From CAXTKD01 sp964244885 (lineage in GTDB: Bacteria; Pseudomonadota; Alphaproteobacteria; Sphingomonadales; Sphingomonadaceae): a stretch of DNA of 64,000 nt. Each line of letters opens with the position of its first letter. Position 1 is the stretch's first letter. The notes under the pieces were generated by a model, which saw only the letters and a list, made by a program, of their open reading frames with translations, did no database searches and was not told the origin of the DNA. Position numbers and translations under genes: made by a program. Shown here one piece after another: positions 8,350 through 17,589 of this stretch. Location: positions 62,001 through 126,000 of the forward strand of contig CAXTKD010000003.1 in the NCBI GenBank assembly GCA_964244885.1, read 5' to 3'.

Positions 8350-9296
8350 AGCCCTTCACCTACGAGCGCGCGGAGACGCCCGCCGAGGCCGCTGCCGCGG
8401 TCGCGCGGCGGCCGGGCGCCAAGTTCATCGCCGGCGGCACCAATCTGCTGGACCTGATGAAGCTGGAGATCGAGGCGCCGGGGCACCTCGTCGACGTGCA
8501 GGATCTGAAGCTGGACCGGATCGAGCGCACCGACGACGGCGGCCTTCGCATCGGCGCGCTGGTCACCAACACGCGCCTGGCCGCCGACGAGCGGGTGAGG
8601 CGCGATTACGGCGTGCTCACCCGGGCCATCGTCGCCGGCGCGTCGGGGCAGCTGCGCAACAAGGCCACGACAGCGGGCAACCTGCTCCAGCGAACGCGCT
8701 GTCCCTATTTTTACGATACCAACCAGCCGTGCAACAAGCGCCGGCCGGGTTCGGGCTGTGCCGCCATCGGCGGCTACTCCCGCCAGCTCGCGGTGATCGG
8801 GTCGAGCGAGGCGTGCATCGCGACCTACCCCGGCGACATGGCGGTCGCGATGCGGGCGCTGGATGCGACGGTGGAGACGGTCAACGGCGCGGGCGAAACC
8901 CGGGCCATTTCCATCGCCGACTTCCACCGCCTGCCCGGCACGACGCCGCAGATAGAAACCGCCTTGGCGCCGGGGGAGCTGATCACCGGGGTCAGGCTGC
9001 CAAGACCCATCGGCGGAACGCACATCTACCAGAAGGTTCGCGACCGCGCGTCCTACGCCTTCGCGCTCGTCTCGGTGGCGGCGGTCATCCAGAAGGATGG
9101 CGCGGGCCGGGTCGCGTTCGGCGGCATGGCCCACAAGCCATGGCGCGTCGAGGCAGCGGAGGCGGTGCTTCCGCAGGGAGCAGCAGCAGTCGCGGCGCAG
9201 GCGTTCGCCGGCGCCAGGCCGACCGCCGACAACGCGTTCAAGCTGCCGCTTGCCGAGCGCACGCTCGCTTCGGTGCTGGCGCAAGCAAAGGCCTGA
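8346..9296 (+). CDS. paoB: Aldehyde oxidoreductase, FAD subunit with extra [4Fe-4S] site
   Basis: FAD-binding electron-transfer subunit, 316 residues. The FAD motif AGGTNLLDLMK sits at about residues 29-39 and a second at TTAGNLLQRTRC. A Cys-rich insertion with Cys119, Cys129, Cys138 and Cys157 (RTRCPYFYDTNQPC, GSGCAAIGG, SEACIATYPGD) is the [4Fe-4S] loop of the PaoB subgroup and separates it from ordinary xanthine dehydrogenase FAD subunits. The start overlaps the stop of the iron-sulfur subunit (ATGA), and the stop is four bases before the large subunit, so the three genes form one unit. Confidence 0.92.
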   Translation: MKPFTYERAETPAEAAAAVARRPGAKFIAGGTNLLDLMKLEIEAPGHLVDVQDLKLDRIERTDDGGLRIGALVTNTRLAADERVRRDYGVLTRAIVAGASGQLRNKATTAGNLLQRTRCPYFYDTNQPCNKRRPGSGCAAIGGYSRQLAVIGSSEACIATYPGDMAVAMRALDATVETVNGAGETRAISIADFHRLPGTTPQIETALAPGELITGVRLPRPIGGTHIYQKVRDRASYAFALVSVAAVIQKDGAGRVAFGGMAHKPWRVEAAEAVLPQGAAAVAAQAFAGARPTADNAFKLPLAERTLASVLAQAKA

Positions 9297-9300
9297 TGCC

Positions 9301-11517
9301 ATGAAGTTCGATACGCCTGCGGGCACCAACCCGATCGATCAGTTGAAGGTCGTCGGACGGCCCACATCCCGCATCGACGGCCCGCTGAAGGCCACCGGCA
9401 CCGCGCCCTATGCCTATGAGCGGCACGATGTCTCGCCCGACCAGGCCTACGGTTTCATCCTGGGCTCGGCGATCGCCAAGGGCCGGATCACGAATATGGC
9501 GACGGCTGAGGCCCAGGCAGCGCCCGGCGTGATCGCGATCGTGACGACGCTGGAGCACGAGCCGCTGCCGCTCGGCCGGCAAAACACCGCTCACCTGTTC
9601 GGCGGAGCCGAGATCGCGCACTATCATCAGGCGATCGCCCTTGTCGTTGCCGAGACCTTCGAGCAGGCCCGGCACGCCGCAGGGCTGATCCGAGTCGAAT
9701 ATGCGCGGGCGCCCGGCAGGTTCGACCTCGCCAGGGAGGCGCCCAATGCGCCGCTCAAGGGGGGCGACAGCGAAAGCTCCGGCGCTGCGCCCATCGACCG
9801 CGTCGGCGACTTCGACAAGGCCTTCGCGGCGGCTCCGGTGACGCTCGACCAGACCTATACCACGCCCGACGAGACCCACGCGATGATGGAGCCGCACGCC
9901 ACCATCGCGGCGTGGAACGGCGACAAGCTGACTGTCTGGACCTCCAATCAGATGATCGCCTGGGGCAAGGGCGATCTCGCGAAGACGCTGTCGATTCCAA
10001 AGGAGAACGTGCGCCTCGATTCGCCCTATATCGGCGGCGGGTTCGGCGGGAAGCTGTTCATCCGCGCCGATGTCGCGCTAGCGGCGCTCGGCGCGAAGGC
10101 CGCAGGGCGGGCGGTCAAGGTCGCGCTTCCGCGGCCGATGATGATCAACAACACGACGCATCGGCCGGCGACCATCCAGCGGGTTCGCCTCGCGGCGACC
10201 CGGGACGGCAGGCTCACGGCGATCGCGCACTCTTCGACGAGCGGCAACCTCCCGGACGGCAGGCCCGAAACCGCCGTCGACCAGACCAAGCTGCTCTATG
10301 CCGCGCCCAACCGCGAGACCTTCATGAAGCTCGCGCTGCTCGACCTTCCCGAGGGCAATTCGATGCGCGCGCCGGGCGAGGCCCCGGGGCTGATGGTGCT
10401 CGAGATGGCCATGGACGAGATGGCCGAAAAGCTTGGGCTGGACCCGGTTGAGTTCCGCATCGTCAACGACACCCAGGTCGATCCCGAGAAGCCGGAGCGC
10501 CCGTTTTCCGGCCGCCACCTGGTCGAATGCCTGCGCACCGGCGCCGAACGCTTCGGCTGGTCGGCGCGCAACCCCAAGCCGGCGCAGGTGCGCGAGGGCC
10601 GCTGGCTGATCGGCCTTGGCATGGCGGCGGGCTTTCGCAATAACTTGCTGATGAAATCGGCGGCCCGCATCCGGCTGGAGCGGGACGGCCGGCTGACGGT
10701 CGAGACCGACATGACCGATATCGGCACCGGCACCTATACCATTCTCGCCCAGACCGCAGCGGAGATGATGGGCGTCCGGATCGAGGACGTGACGGTGAAG
10801 CTCGGCGATTCCGACTTCCCGGAGTCGGCTGGCTCCGGCGGTCAATGGGGCGGGAACAACTCGACCGCCGGCCTTTATGCCGCTTGCGTGAAGCTGCGCG
10901 AGCAGGTCGCGCAACGGCTTGGATTCAATATCGGCGACGCGCAATTCGCGGGCGGCAAGGTCGTCTCCGGCAATCGCAGCGCCAGCCTGGCCGACGCCGC
11001 CAGGAGCGGCCCGATCACGGCGGAAGACACGATCGAATATGGCGATCTGGACAAGAAATATCAGCAATCGACCTTCGCCGGGCATTTCGTCGAAGTCGCG
11101 GTGGACAGCTATACCGGCGAAACCCGTGTCCGGCGGATGCTGGCGGTTTGCGACGCCGGCCGCATCCTCAATCCGGTGTCGGCACGCAGCCAGGTTATCG
11201 GCGCGATGACGATGGGCGTCGGCGCGGCGCTGATGGAGGAGCTGGCGGTCGACACGCGGTTCGGCTTCTTCGTCAATCACGATCTCGCCTCCTACGAGGT
11301 GCCGACGCATGCCGACATCCCGCACCAGGAGGTCGTGTTTCTCGACTATCCCGACGACAAATCCTCGCCGATGAAGGCGAAGGGCGTCGGCGAGCTCGGC
11401 CTGTGCGGCGTCGGTGCCGCGATCGCCAACGCGATCTACAACGCGACCGGGGTGCGCGTCCGCGACTATCCGATCACGCTCGACAAGCATCTGGCGAAGC
11501 TGCCGCGCGTCGCCTGA
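9301..11517 (+). CDS. paoC: Aldehyde oxidoreductase, molybdopterin subunit
   Basis: Catalytic subunit, 738 residues, binding the molybdenum cofactor (cytosine dinucleotide form in characterised PaoC). Domains run from an aldehyde oxidase a/b-hammerhead region (about 18-130) into the large cofactor-binding region, with SPYIGGGFGGKL, RAPGEAPGLMVLEMAMDE and the C-terminal KGVGELGLCGVGAAIANAI that carries the catalytic Glu. No signal peptide is present, fitting export with the Tat-bearing small subunit. The dedicated insertion chaperone (paoD/xdhC type) is not next door, so maturation must rely on a gene elsewhere. Confidence 0.92.
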   Translation: MKFDTPAGTNPIDQLKVVGRPTSRIDGPLKATGTAPYAYERHDVSPDQAYGFILGSAIAKGRITNMATAEAQAAPGVIAIVTTLEHEPLPLGRQNTAHLFGGAEIAHYHQAIALVVAETFEQARHAAGLIRVEYARAPGRFDLAREAPNAPLKGGDSESSGAAPIDRVGDFDKAFAAAPVTLDQTYTTPDETHAMMEPHATIAAWNGDKLTVWTSNQMIAWGKGDLAKTLSIPKENVRLDSPYIGGGFGGKLFIRADVALAALGAKAAGRAVKVALPRPMMINNTTHRPATIQRVRLAATRDGRLTAIAHSSTSGNLPDGRPETAVDQTKLLYAAPNRETFMKLALLDLPEGNSMRAPGEAPGLMVLEMAMDEMAEKLGLDPVEFRIVNDTQVDPEKPERPFSGRHLVECLRTGAERFGWSARNPKPAQVREGRWLIGLGMAAGFRNNLLMKSAARIRLERDGRLTVETDMTDIGTGTYTILAQTAAEMMGVRIEDVTVKLGDSDFPESAGSGGQWGGNNSTAGLYAACVKLREQVAQRLGFNIGDAQFAGGKVVSGNRSASLADAARSGPITAEDTIEYGDLDKKYQQSTFAGHFVEVAVDSYTGETRVRRMLAVCDAGRILNPVSARSQVIGAMTMGVGAALMEELAVDTRFGFFVNHDLASYEVPTHADIPHQEVVFLDYPDDKSSPMKAKGVGELGLCGVGAAIANAIYNATGVRVRDYPITLDKHLAKLPRVA

Positions 11518-11585
11518 AGGCCCGCGCCCGGGCAGAAACATTCATGGCCTATTCACTGCCTGCCCCCTATGGCAGAGCGGTGTTC

Positions 11586-12029
11586 ATGCGTTCCGCCCTT
11601 GCCGTGCTGCTCCTCGCGACCGCGACGCCCGCTCTGGCGCAGCGCGCCGATCAGGACGAGGCGACCGCCGCCGCGCGCTCGGGGCGCATCCGGCCGCTCG
11701 GCGATATCCTGTCGCGCATCCGCCCCGGCATGCGCGGCTCCTTCCTCGGCAGCGAGTACGCCCCTGGCGACGACCGCTACCGGCTGAAGTTCATGCGCCG
11801 TGGCGTGGTCGAGGCGGTCGATGTCGACGCGCGCACCGGCGAGGTGGTGGGCGACCGTCCGGGCCGTGGCGACGACCGCGAGGCCTATCGCGAGCGGCGC
11901 TGGCAGGAATTCAACGAGCGGCGTTCGCGCGATGGCGAGCGCATGGGCGGCGGGGACGACCGGCGCGCGCGCGACGGCGAGGATCGCCCCCGCGACGGTG
12001 ATCGCCGCGGCCGCAGGAACAGGAGATAG
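11586..12029 (+). CDS. Small secreted PepSY-like protein upstream of a two-component system
   Basis: Exported protein of 147 residues. It begins with a signal peptide (MRSALAVLLLATATPALAQ). The middle (LGDILSRIRPGMRGSF, then YRLKFMRRGVVEAVDVDARTGEVVG) resembles a single PepSY-like repeat; the tail from about residue 95 is a low-complexity Arg/Asp/Gly stretch. An in-frame ATG at 11544 exists, but the start at 11586 gives a normal signal peptide. It ends one base before the response regulator gene, so it is co-transcribed and may modulate or report to the sensor kinase. That role is inferred from position only. Confidence 0.7.
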   Translation: MRSALAVLLLATATPALAQRADQDEATAAARSGRIRPLGDILSRIRPGMRGSFLGSEYAPGDDRYRLKFMRRGVVEAVDVDARTGEVVGDRPGRGDDREAYRERRWQEFNERRSRDGERMGGGDDRRARDGEDRPRDGDRRGRRNRR

Positions 12030-12030
12030 A

Positions 12031-12699
12031 ATGCGCGTCCTGATCGTCGAGGATGAGCCAAATCTGGCCCGCCAGCTCCGCCAGGCGCTTGAGGGAGCGG
12101 GCTATGCCGTCGATTCCGCACATGATGGCGAGGAAGGCCATTATCTTGGCTCGAACGAGAGCTACGATGCGGTCGTGCTCGACCTCGGGCTACCCGAGGT
12201 CGACGGGCTGACGGTGCTCGACCGTTGGCGAAAGGAAGGCAAGGCGACGCCCGTCCTCGTGCTGACGGCGCGCGACAGCTGGTCGGACAAGGTGGCGGGC
12301 CTCGACGCCGGCGCCGACGACTATCTCGCCAAGCCGTTCCAGACCGAGGAGCTGATCGCCCGGCTCCGCGCGCTCATCCGCCGCTCGTCGGGCAACGCCT
12401 CGTCGGAGCTCACCGCCGGCGGCGTGCGGCTCGACACCCGCACCGGCCGCGTGACGCTCGACGGCTCGCCCGTCCGCCTCACCGCGCAAGAGTACAAGCT
12501 GCTGAGCTACCTGATGCACCACAAGGGCAAGGTGGTGAGCCGCACCGAGCTCATCGAGCATATCTACGACCAGGATTTCGACCGCGATTCGAACACCATC
12601 GAGGTGTTCATCACCCGCATCCGAAAGAAGCTCGGAGCGGAGCTGATCACGACGATCCGTGGCCTCGGTTACAGCCTCGACGAGCCACCTGCCGGCTGA
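12031..12699 (+). CDS. Response regulator, OmpR/PhoB class
   Basis: DNA-binding response regulator of 222 residues. The receiver domain has acidic pocket residues EDE at 8-10, phospho-acceptor Asp51 (VVLDLGLPEVDG), Thr in VLTARD and Lys in DDYLAKPF. The C-terminal winged helix (about 125-220) contains LTAQEYKLLSYLMHHKG and the recognition region SNTIEVFITRIRKKLG. It starts with AGGAG seven bases upstream of ATG and overlaps the kinase gene by 41 bases. Sequence pattern is closest to PhoP/QseB-type regulators; the signal is unknown. Confidence 0.92.
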   Translation: MRVLIVEDEPNLARQLRQALEGAGYAVDSAHDGEEGHYLGSNESYDAVVLDLGLPEVDGLTVLDRWRKEGKATPVLVLTARDSWSDKVAGLDAGADDYLAKPFQTEELIARLRALIRRSSGNASSELTAGGVRLDTRTGRVTLDGSPVRLTAQEYKLLSYLMHHKGKVVSRTELIEHIYDQDFDRDSNTIEVFITRIRKKLGAELITTIRGLGYSLDEPPAG

Positions 12700-14074
12700 C
12701 GCCGCGGGGGCAGGGGACGCGCCCCGCCCTCGCCGCGCCGGCTCGCTCACCCGCCGCATCCTGGCGGTCGCCGCGCTGTGGATCGGCGCGCTGCTGCTGA
12801 TCGGCGGCTTCGCGCTCGACCGCGTGCTGGTCGGCAGCCTGACCCGAAACTTCGACGCGCAATTGGGCTATGTGCTGACCGCGATGATCGCCTCCGCCGA
12901 CATCGGGCCGGAAGGCGAGGTGCGCTTCACCCGCTCCCTCGGCGACCAGCGCTTCCTCGAGCCTTATTCGGGACTCTATTGGCAGGTCAGCGCCAAGGGG
13001 CAGGAGCCGTTCCCGTCGCGCTCCCTGTGGGACCGCCGCCTCAGCCCCAACCTCGACGCCGAGCAGGTCGAGCCGCACAGCTACACCAGCACCGAGTTCG
13101 GCACCGAGCCGTTGCGCGTCGTCGAGCGCGACGCGGTGCTGCCGGGCGCGCCCACCGCCTTCCGCTTCCAGGTCGCGCAGAGCACCGCGACGCTGGACGA
13201 GCAGGTGGCGATCCTGCGCAAGACGCTGGTGCGATCGCTTGGCGCGCTGGGTTTCGGCCTGCTGGTGCTGGCGGCGCTGCAGGCGACCTATGGCCTGTGG
13301 CCGCTCCGCCGCGTCCGCCGCGCCATCGCCGCCATCCGCTCCGGCGAGGCGACGCGGGTGCCCGACGACTTCCCCGAGGAGCTGTCGCCGATGGTCAGCG
13401 AATTGAACGAGCTGCTCGACCACAACGAGCGCCAGGCGGAGGCGGCGCGGATGCACGCCGGCAACCTCGCGCACGCGCTCAAGACTCCGATGAGCGTGCT
13501 GGTCAACGAGGCGCGCGACGGCGGCGCCGGGCTCCCCGGAGCCGTGCTGACGCAGACCGCGGTCATGCGCCGCCACGTCGATCATCACCTCGCGCGCGCC
13601 CGCGCCATCGGCCGCCGCGCCGCGGTCGGCGCGCGCGCCGAGGTGTGGCCGTCGCTCGAGGCGCTGCAGCGGACGATCGGCCGCATCCACGCCGATCGCG
13701 GCGTGGTGATCGACATCGACGGCGACCGCGGCCTCGCCTTCCGAGGCGAGAAGCAGGACCTTGAGGAAATGCTCGGCAACCTCATCGACAACGCCGCGAA
13801 ATACGGCGGCGGCCGGGTGTTCGCCGACGTGCGGCGCGGGCCGAAGGATAACGTCGAGGTCGTCGTCGAGGACGACGGCAAGGGCATTCCCGCGGAGAGC
13901 CGCGACGCGATCTTCGGGCGCGGCGCGCGGCTCGACACCTCGAAGCCCGGGACCGGCCTCGGGCTCGCCATCGTACGCGACGTCGCGGAGATCTACGGCG
14001 GCACGGTGGCCCTCGGCCAGTCCGACGATCTTGGCGGACTGGCGGTGACGCTCAGCCTTCCCGCCGCGCGGTGA
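12659..14074 (+). CDS. Sensor histidine kinase, PhoQ-like
   Basis: Membrane sensor kinase of 471 residues that would phosphorylate the preceding regulator. Two membrane segments (about 34-52 and 193-212) bracket a periplasmic domain of about 140 residues. A HAMP-like linker leads to the phospho-acceptor His272 in NLAHALKTPMSVL, then the ATPase domain with N-box LIDNAAKYGG, G1 DDGKGIP and G2 GTGLGLAIV. The HALKTP form of the H-box is typical of PhoQ relatives. The GTG at 12659 gives the full frame, but about 28 residues precede the first membrane helix, so a later start is possible. Confidence 0.88.
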   Translation: MASVTASTSHLPADAAGAGDAPRPRRAGSLTRRILAVAALWIGALLLIGGFALDRVLVGSLTRNFDAQLGYVLTAMIASADIGPEGEVRFTRSLGDQRFLEPYSGLYWQVSAKGQEPFPSRSLWDRRLSPNLDAEQVEPHSYTSTEFGTEPLRVVERDAVLPGAPTAFRFQVAQSTATLDEQVAILRKTLVRSLGALGFGLLVLAALQATYGLWPLRRVRRAIAAIRSGEATRVPDDFPEELSPMVSELNELLDHNERQAEAARMHAGNLAHALKTPMSVLVNEARDGGAGLPGAVLTQTAVMRRHVDHHLARARAIGRRAAVGARAEVWPSLEALQRTIGRIHADRGVVIDIDGDRGLAFRGEKQDLEEMLGNLIDNAAKYGGGRVFADVRRGPKDNVEVVVEDDGKGIPAESRDAIFGRGARLDTSKPGTGLGLAIVRDVAEIYGGTVALGQSDDLGGLAVTLSLPAAR

Positions 14075-14126
14075 TTGACATCGCCGCCGCATTTTGGTCC
14101 GCCTGTATCAACCCGTGGAGATTCCG

Positions 14127-14585
14127 ATGACCCGACGCCTTCTCGCCCTGCCGCTTCTCGCGCTCGCGGTGGTCGCCGCCGCGCCCGCCGCCGACCCGAC
14201 GGCGATGATCAAGACCCGCCACGACGGCATGAAGCAGATCGGCGGCGCCTTCAAGGAGCTCAACAAGCAGGTGAAGAGCGACGCGCCCGACGCCAGGACG
14301 GTGGCGGCGAGCGCCGCGACATTGAAGCGCCTGTCGGTCGCGCAGCTCGACTGGTTCCCCAAGGGCAGCGGCCCCGACTCGGGGCAGAAGACCCACACCA
14401 AGGCGGCGGCGTGGACCGACGCGGCGGGCTTCAAGGCGGCGCAGCGGAAATTCGTCGTCGAGGCGGCGAAGCTCGACGGCGTCGCGGCGAAACGCGACAC
14501 GGCGGCGCTCGCAGCGCAACTCCAGGCGACCGGCGGCGCCTGCAAGGGCTGCCACGACAAGTACCGCGAGAAGGACGAAGACTAG
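14127..14585 (+). CDS. Cytochrome c' family protein
   Basis: Periplasmic class II cytochrome c of 152 residues. A signal peptide (to about Ala22) is followed by a four-helix-bundle type sequence with MIKTRHDGMKQIGGAFK near the start and a single C-terminal haem-binding CKGCH at residues 139-143, the layout of cytochrome c'. The ATG at 14127 follows GTGGAG; a frame extension upstream lacks a ribosome site. It is three bases before the cytochrome b561 gene, and the pair likely forms an electron-transfer module. Confidence 0.85.
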   Translation: MTRRLLALPLLALAVVAAAPAADPTAMIKTRHDGMKQIGGAFKELNKQVKSDAPDARTVAASAATLKRLSVAQLDWFPKGSGPDSGQKTHTKAAAWTDAAGFKAAQRKFVVEAAKLDGVAAKRDTAALAAQLQATGGACKGCHDKYREKDED

Positions 14586-14588
14586 GCC

Positions 14589-15233
14589 TTGCGCTCAGTT
14601 AAAGTCTGGGACGCGCCGACGCGGATCGTCCACTGGGCGCTCGCGGCGGCGTTCCTGTTCTCGTGGGGCGGGGCGGAATATGAGAAATACGGCCCGCACA
14701 AGGTGTCGGGCTATATCGTCCTCGGCCTGCTCGTCTTCCGCCTGATCTGGGGCTTCGTCGGTAGCGACACCGCGCGCTTCTCGCACTTCCTGCGCGGGCC
14801 GGGGACGGCCTGGGCCTATGCGCGGGGCAGGACGTCGGCCGCCTACGGCCACAATCCGCTGGGCGGCTGGAGCGTCGTCGCGATGCTGCTGGCGCTCGTC
14901 GTCCAGGTCGGGCTCGGCCTGTTCGCGATCGATGTCGACGGCCTCGAATCGGGGCCGCTTGCGGACTATGTCGACTTCGACACCGCGCGCGCTGCGGCCA
15001 AGCTCCACCACAAGAGCTTCAACGTCCTCCTCGCGCTGGTCGCGCTGCATGTCGCGGCGGTGCTGTTCTACGCGCTGTGGAAGCGCCGCAACCTCGTGAT
15101 GCCGATGATCAGCGGCCGGATGGCGTCCGACGATGCCGAGCCGGCACGCTTCGTGGGCCTCGGCCGCGCGGTGATCGTCGCCGCGATCGCCGCCGCCACC
15201 GCGTGGTTCGTGGCCAGGGGGCTGAAGTTTTAG
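14589..15233 (+). CDS. Cytochrome b561 family membrane protein
   Basis: Di-haem membrane cytochrome of 214 residues, probably passing electrons to the co-transcribed cytochrome c'. It begins KVWDAPTRIVHWALAAAF, the normal start of bacterial b561/Ni-Fe-hydrogenase b-type cytochromes, with His in RIVHW, GPHKVSGY, KLHHKSFN and ALHVAAV as likely haem ligands across four core helices, plus one extra C-terminal membrane helix. The start codon is TTG at 14589, just after the previous stop. The stop codon overlaps that of the convergent PEP-CTERM gene. Confidence 0.85.
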   Translation: MRSVKVWDAPTRIVHWALAAAFLFSWGGAEYEKYGPHKVSGYIVLGLLVFRLIWGFVGSDTARFSHFLRGPGTAWAYARGRTSAAYGHNPLGGWSVVAMLLALVVQVGLGLFAIDVDGLESGPLADYVDFDTARAAAKLHHKSFNVLLALVALHVAAVLFYALWKRRNLVMPMISGRMASDDAEPARFVGLGRAVIVAAIAAATAWFVARGLKF

Positions 15234-16009
15234 GCTTTGGCTGCCCGTCGCCGCCGCGCAGCCCCGCCGACGATTCCAAGTCCCACGATCATCATCGCCC
15301 ACTCGCCGGGTTCGGGCGCCGGCGTGATCGGACCGAATAGCCCGTCGCCGTTCAGGACAAGGATTTGCTCCTGCTCGACCGGCCCGCTGACGCCGAGCAC
15401 GCCTTCGCTATAGCTCAGGTGGAAGGACGCGCCGTCGGCGAAGACCGGGAGCGTCGCGTCCCCAAGCGCGGTGAGCGCGAAGCCGCCCGGCGCGGCGATC
15501 TGCAGGTTGGCGGAGCGCGCGCCGATCAGCCGGTTGAAGGGATCCGCCGAATGGAGCGAGGCGCCGTAGGACAAGCCAAGCAGCGCCGACGACGCCGCCT
15601 CGACCCTTTGATCCTGCGTGTTGAGCACATAGCTCGACGTCACATATTGCGGATTGAGCGCCCCGTCGGCGACGCCGGTCCCGGAGAGCGTCAGCGCGAC
15701 CGTCGCGAAGGGCGTGTCGCCAAGATGCGCCTGGTAAAGCGTTGATGGGCTGTCGGCATCCGACGGGCTTCCGAGCTGGCTGCCGAGGGCGGCTGTGTCG
15801 ATCGTGATCGTGCCCGTCAGCGTGCCAGCGAAGGTCTGGTAGCTGTACGTCGCGCCATTGGTCACGCCCTGCTGATAGCCCGTTACCGGCGCGCTGATCG
15901 TGTATGTGACAGTCGTGGCCGGCACGTAGCGCGCCGCCATGGCATTCGCCGACGTGAGCGCGATGGCGCAAGCGACAACGCGCGCGAGAAAGGAAAAACC
16001 GAAAGACAT
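15230..16009 (-). CDS. PEP-CTERM (PEPxxWA type) sorted exoprotein
   Basis: Secreted protein of 259 residues, a likely substrate of the exosortase encoded at 39563. It has an N-terminal signal peptide (MSFGFSFLARVVACAIALTS, cleaved near ANAMA), a Thr/Ser/Gly-rich beta-type body without recognised enzyme motif, and a C-terminal sorting tail: TPAPEPGEWAMM, a short hydrophobic helix and the basic end ARRRR. The PEPxxWAMM form is the sphingomonad variant. The start at 16009 is chosen for the signal peptide; the frame is open 38 codons further. It lies about 23 kb from the exosortase, as is common, since substrates are scattered. Confidence 0.85.
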   Translation of the reverse strand: MSFGFSFLARVVACAIALTSANAMAARYVPATTVTYTISAPVTGYQQGVTNGATYSYQTFAGTLTGTITIDTAALGSQLGSPSDADSPSTLYQAHLGDTPFATVALTLSGTGVADGALNPQYVTSSYVLNTQDQRVEAASSALLGLSYGASLHSADPFNRLIGARSANLQIAAPGGFALTALGDATLPVFADGASFHLSYSEGVLGVSGPVEQEQILVLNGDGLFGPITPAPEPGEWAMMIVGLGIVGGAARRRRAAKA

Positions 16010-16158
16010 GACAAGCCCCCTGACGGCTGGCGGACGAACCCGTTCCGTCGCGCCACAGCCGGCGCGAGGATAGCCCGGGTTCGGGGCGAGGGCGTCGCCG
16101 CATATCGTCGTAAACCGTCGCAAATGATCGCATTCGGGACCTTGAAGCGTCGCCAGAC

Positions 16159-16246
16159 CTCCGTTCGTGGCGAGCCTGTCGAACCACGTGGCATGATTCC
16201 CGCGGCGGAGCGACCACGTCCTTCGACAGGCTCAGGACGAACGGGG
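16159..16246. repeat. Palindromic repeat family 1, copy 1
   Basis: An arm reading CCGTTCGTGGCGAGCCTGTC then GAACCACGTGGC (from 16161) and a facing arm CCACGTCCTTCGACAGGCTC then AGGACGAACGG (to 16243) form a large stem-loop; each arm is itself palindromic. The same element occurs at 17590, 55949 and 63090. Within the 307-base gap 16010-16316 this repeat is the only structure seen besides the promoter side of the PEP-CTERM gene. Confidence 0.85.
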
Positions 16247-16316
16247 AGGGGGTCGGCGGTCCCGCAGCCGCCGTTGACACCCCCGCGGGCCGCTTCTATC
16301 AACCCCGCCGCGACGC

Positions 16317-16390
16317 TGCCCTGTCGTCTAATGGTAAGACCACGGACTCTGACTCCGTTAATTGAGGTTCGAATCCTCACGGGGCATCCA
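16317..16390 (+). tRNA. tRNA-Gln (anticodon CTG)
   Basis: A 74-base cloverleaf with CCA encoded. The acceptor stem is TGCCCTG with CGGGGCA, the anticodon loop CTCTGAC sits in stem ACGGA/TCCGT, and the T-arm contains GGTTCGAATCC. Anticodon CTG reads CAG (Gln). Confidence 0.93.
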
Positions 16391-16483
16391 TTCGCCGCCG
16401 CTGTTGCGGCTCCGCCGCCTTTGCGATAGCTTCACCCCAAGTGCCGGTGCGCGAAGTGTCGCGTAAGCGGTTGGAGTTGAAGC

Positions 16484-17554
16484 ATGGCGACGTCGCTGAC
16501 CAGCGACGCGGAACGGCGTCCGCGTCCAGGGACCGCGCCCGACAACGGGCGGCACCGCCCCGCATCCGACGACGCCCGACGCCGCCGCGCCTATGCCGCG
16601 CTCGATCTCGGCACCAACAATTGCCGCCTGCTGATCGCCCGCCCGAGCCGCGACGGCTTCTACGTCGTCGACGCCTTCTCGCGTATCGTCCGCCTCGGCG
16701 AGGGCCTGCTCCAGACCGGGCGCATCTCCGACGAGGCGCAGGACCGCGCCTGCGAAGCGCTGTCGGTGTGCGCCGGCAAGCTGACGCGCCGTGGCGTCAC
16801 GCTGGCGCGCAGCGTCGCGACCGAGGCCTGCCGCCGGGCCGAGAATGGCGGGGAGTTCATCGCGCGGGTCTACGAACGGACCGGCATCGCGCTCGACGTG
16901 ATCAGCGCCGCCGAGGAGGCGCGCCTCGCGGTGCTCGGCTGCCAGTCGCTGATCGAGACCGACGCGCCGCGCGCCTTGGTGTTCGATATCGGCGGCGGCA
17001 GCACCGAGATCGTCGTCGTCGACCTGTCCGGCGGCGGCGAGGACGTCAGCATCGACGACTGGATCAGCGTCCCCTGGGGCGTCGTCTCGCTCGCCGAGAC
17101 CGAGCCCGAGCCGCATGGCGAGGGCGCGGCGCGGCTCGATGTCTACGAGCGGATGAAGGCGCGCGTCGCGGCGCATCTCGCGCCGTTCAAGGCGCGCACC
17201 GCGGCGCTCACGGCGGGTGGCCTGCAACTGCTCGGCACCTCGGGCACGATCACCACGCTGGCGAGCGTCCACCTCGGCCTCGCGGCCTACGACCGCCGCC
17301 TGGTCGACGGCTGCTGGGTGCCGCAGGAGGCGATGCGAACGGTGTCGGCGATGCTCGCCTGCCGCTCGCCCGCCGACCGCGCCGAGGTCGCCTGCATCGG
17401 AAGCGAGCGCGCCGAGCTGGTGGTCGCGGGCTGCGCGATCCTCGAGGCGATCCTTGACGCCTGGCCGGCCGAGAAGGTGCGCGTCGCCGACCGCGGCATC
17501 CGCGAGGGCATATTGCGGACATTGATGGCACGCGACGGGCACCGCTTCGCGTGA
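16484..17554 (+). CDS. Ppx/GppA exopolyphosphatase family protein
   Basis: Phosphatase of the ASKHA fold acting on polyphosphate or (p)ppGpp. It has 356 residues. After a low-complexity polar start (about 35 residues) come the phosphate-1 motif ALDLGTNNCRLLI, the linker SVATEACRRAENG, and the phosphate-2 motif LVFDIGGGSTEIV, followed by GTSGTITTLA. It is shorter than the roughly 500-residue Ppx enzymes, lacking the C-terminal HD-like domain, as in many alphaproteobacterial members, so GppA versus Ppx activity cannot be decided. The ATG at 16484 follows GGAG. It lies upstream of rlmE, separated by a repeat. Confidence 0.87.
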   Translation: MATSLTSDAERRPRPGTAPDNGRHRPASDDARRRRAYAALDLGTNNCRLLIARPSRDGFYVVDAFSRIVRLGEGLLQTGRISDEAQDRACEALSVCAGKLTRRGVTLARSVATEACRRAENGGEFIARVYERTGIALDVISAAEEARLAVLGCQSLIETDAPRALVFDIGGGSTEIVVVDLSGGGEDVSIDDWISVPWGVVSLAETEPEPHGEGAARLDVYERMKARVAAHLAPFKARTAALTAGGLQLLGTSGTITTLASVHLGLAAYDRRLVDGCWVPQEAMRTVSAMLACRSPADRAEVACIGSERAELVVAGCAILEAILDAWPAEKVRVADRGIREGILRTLMARDGHRFA

Positions 17555-17589
17555 CGCGTCGGCATTTCTCCCTTGGGTCCTTACAAACC

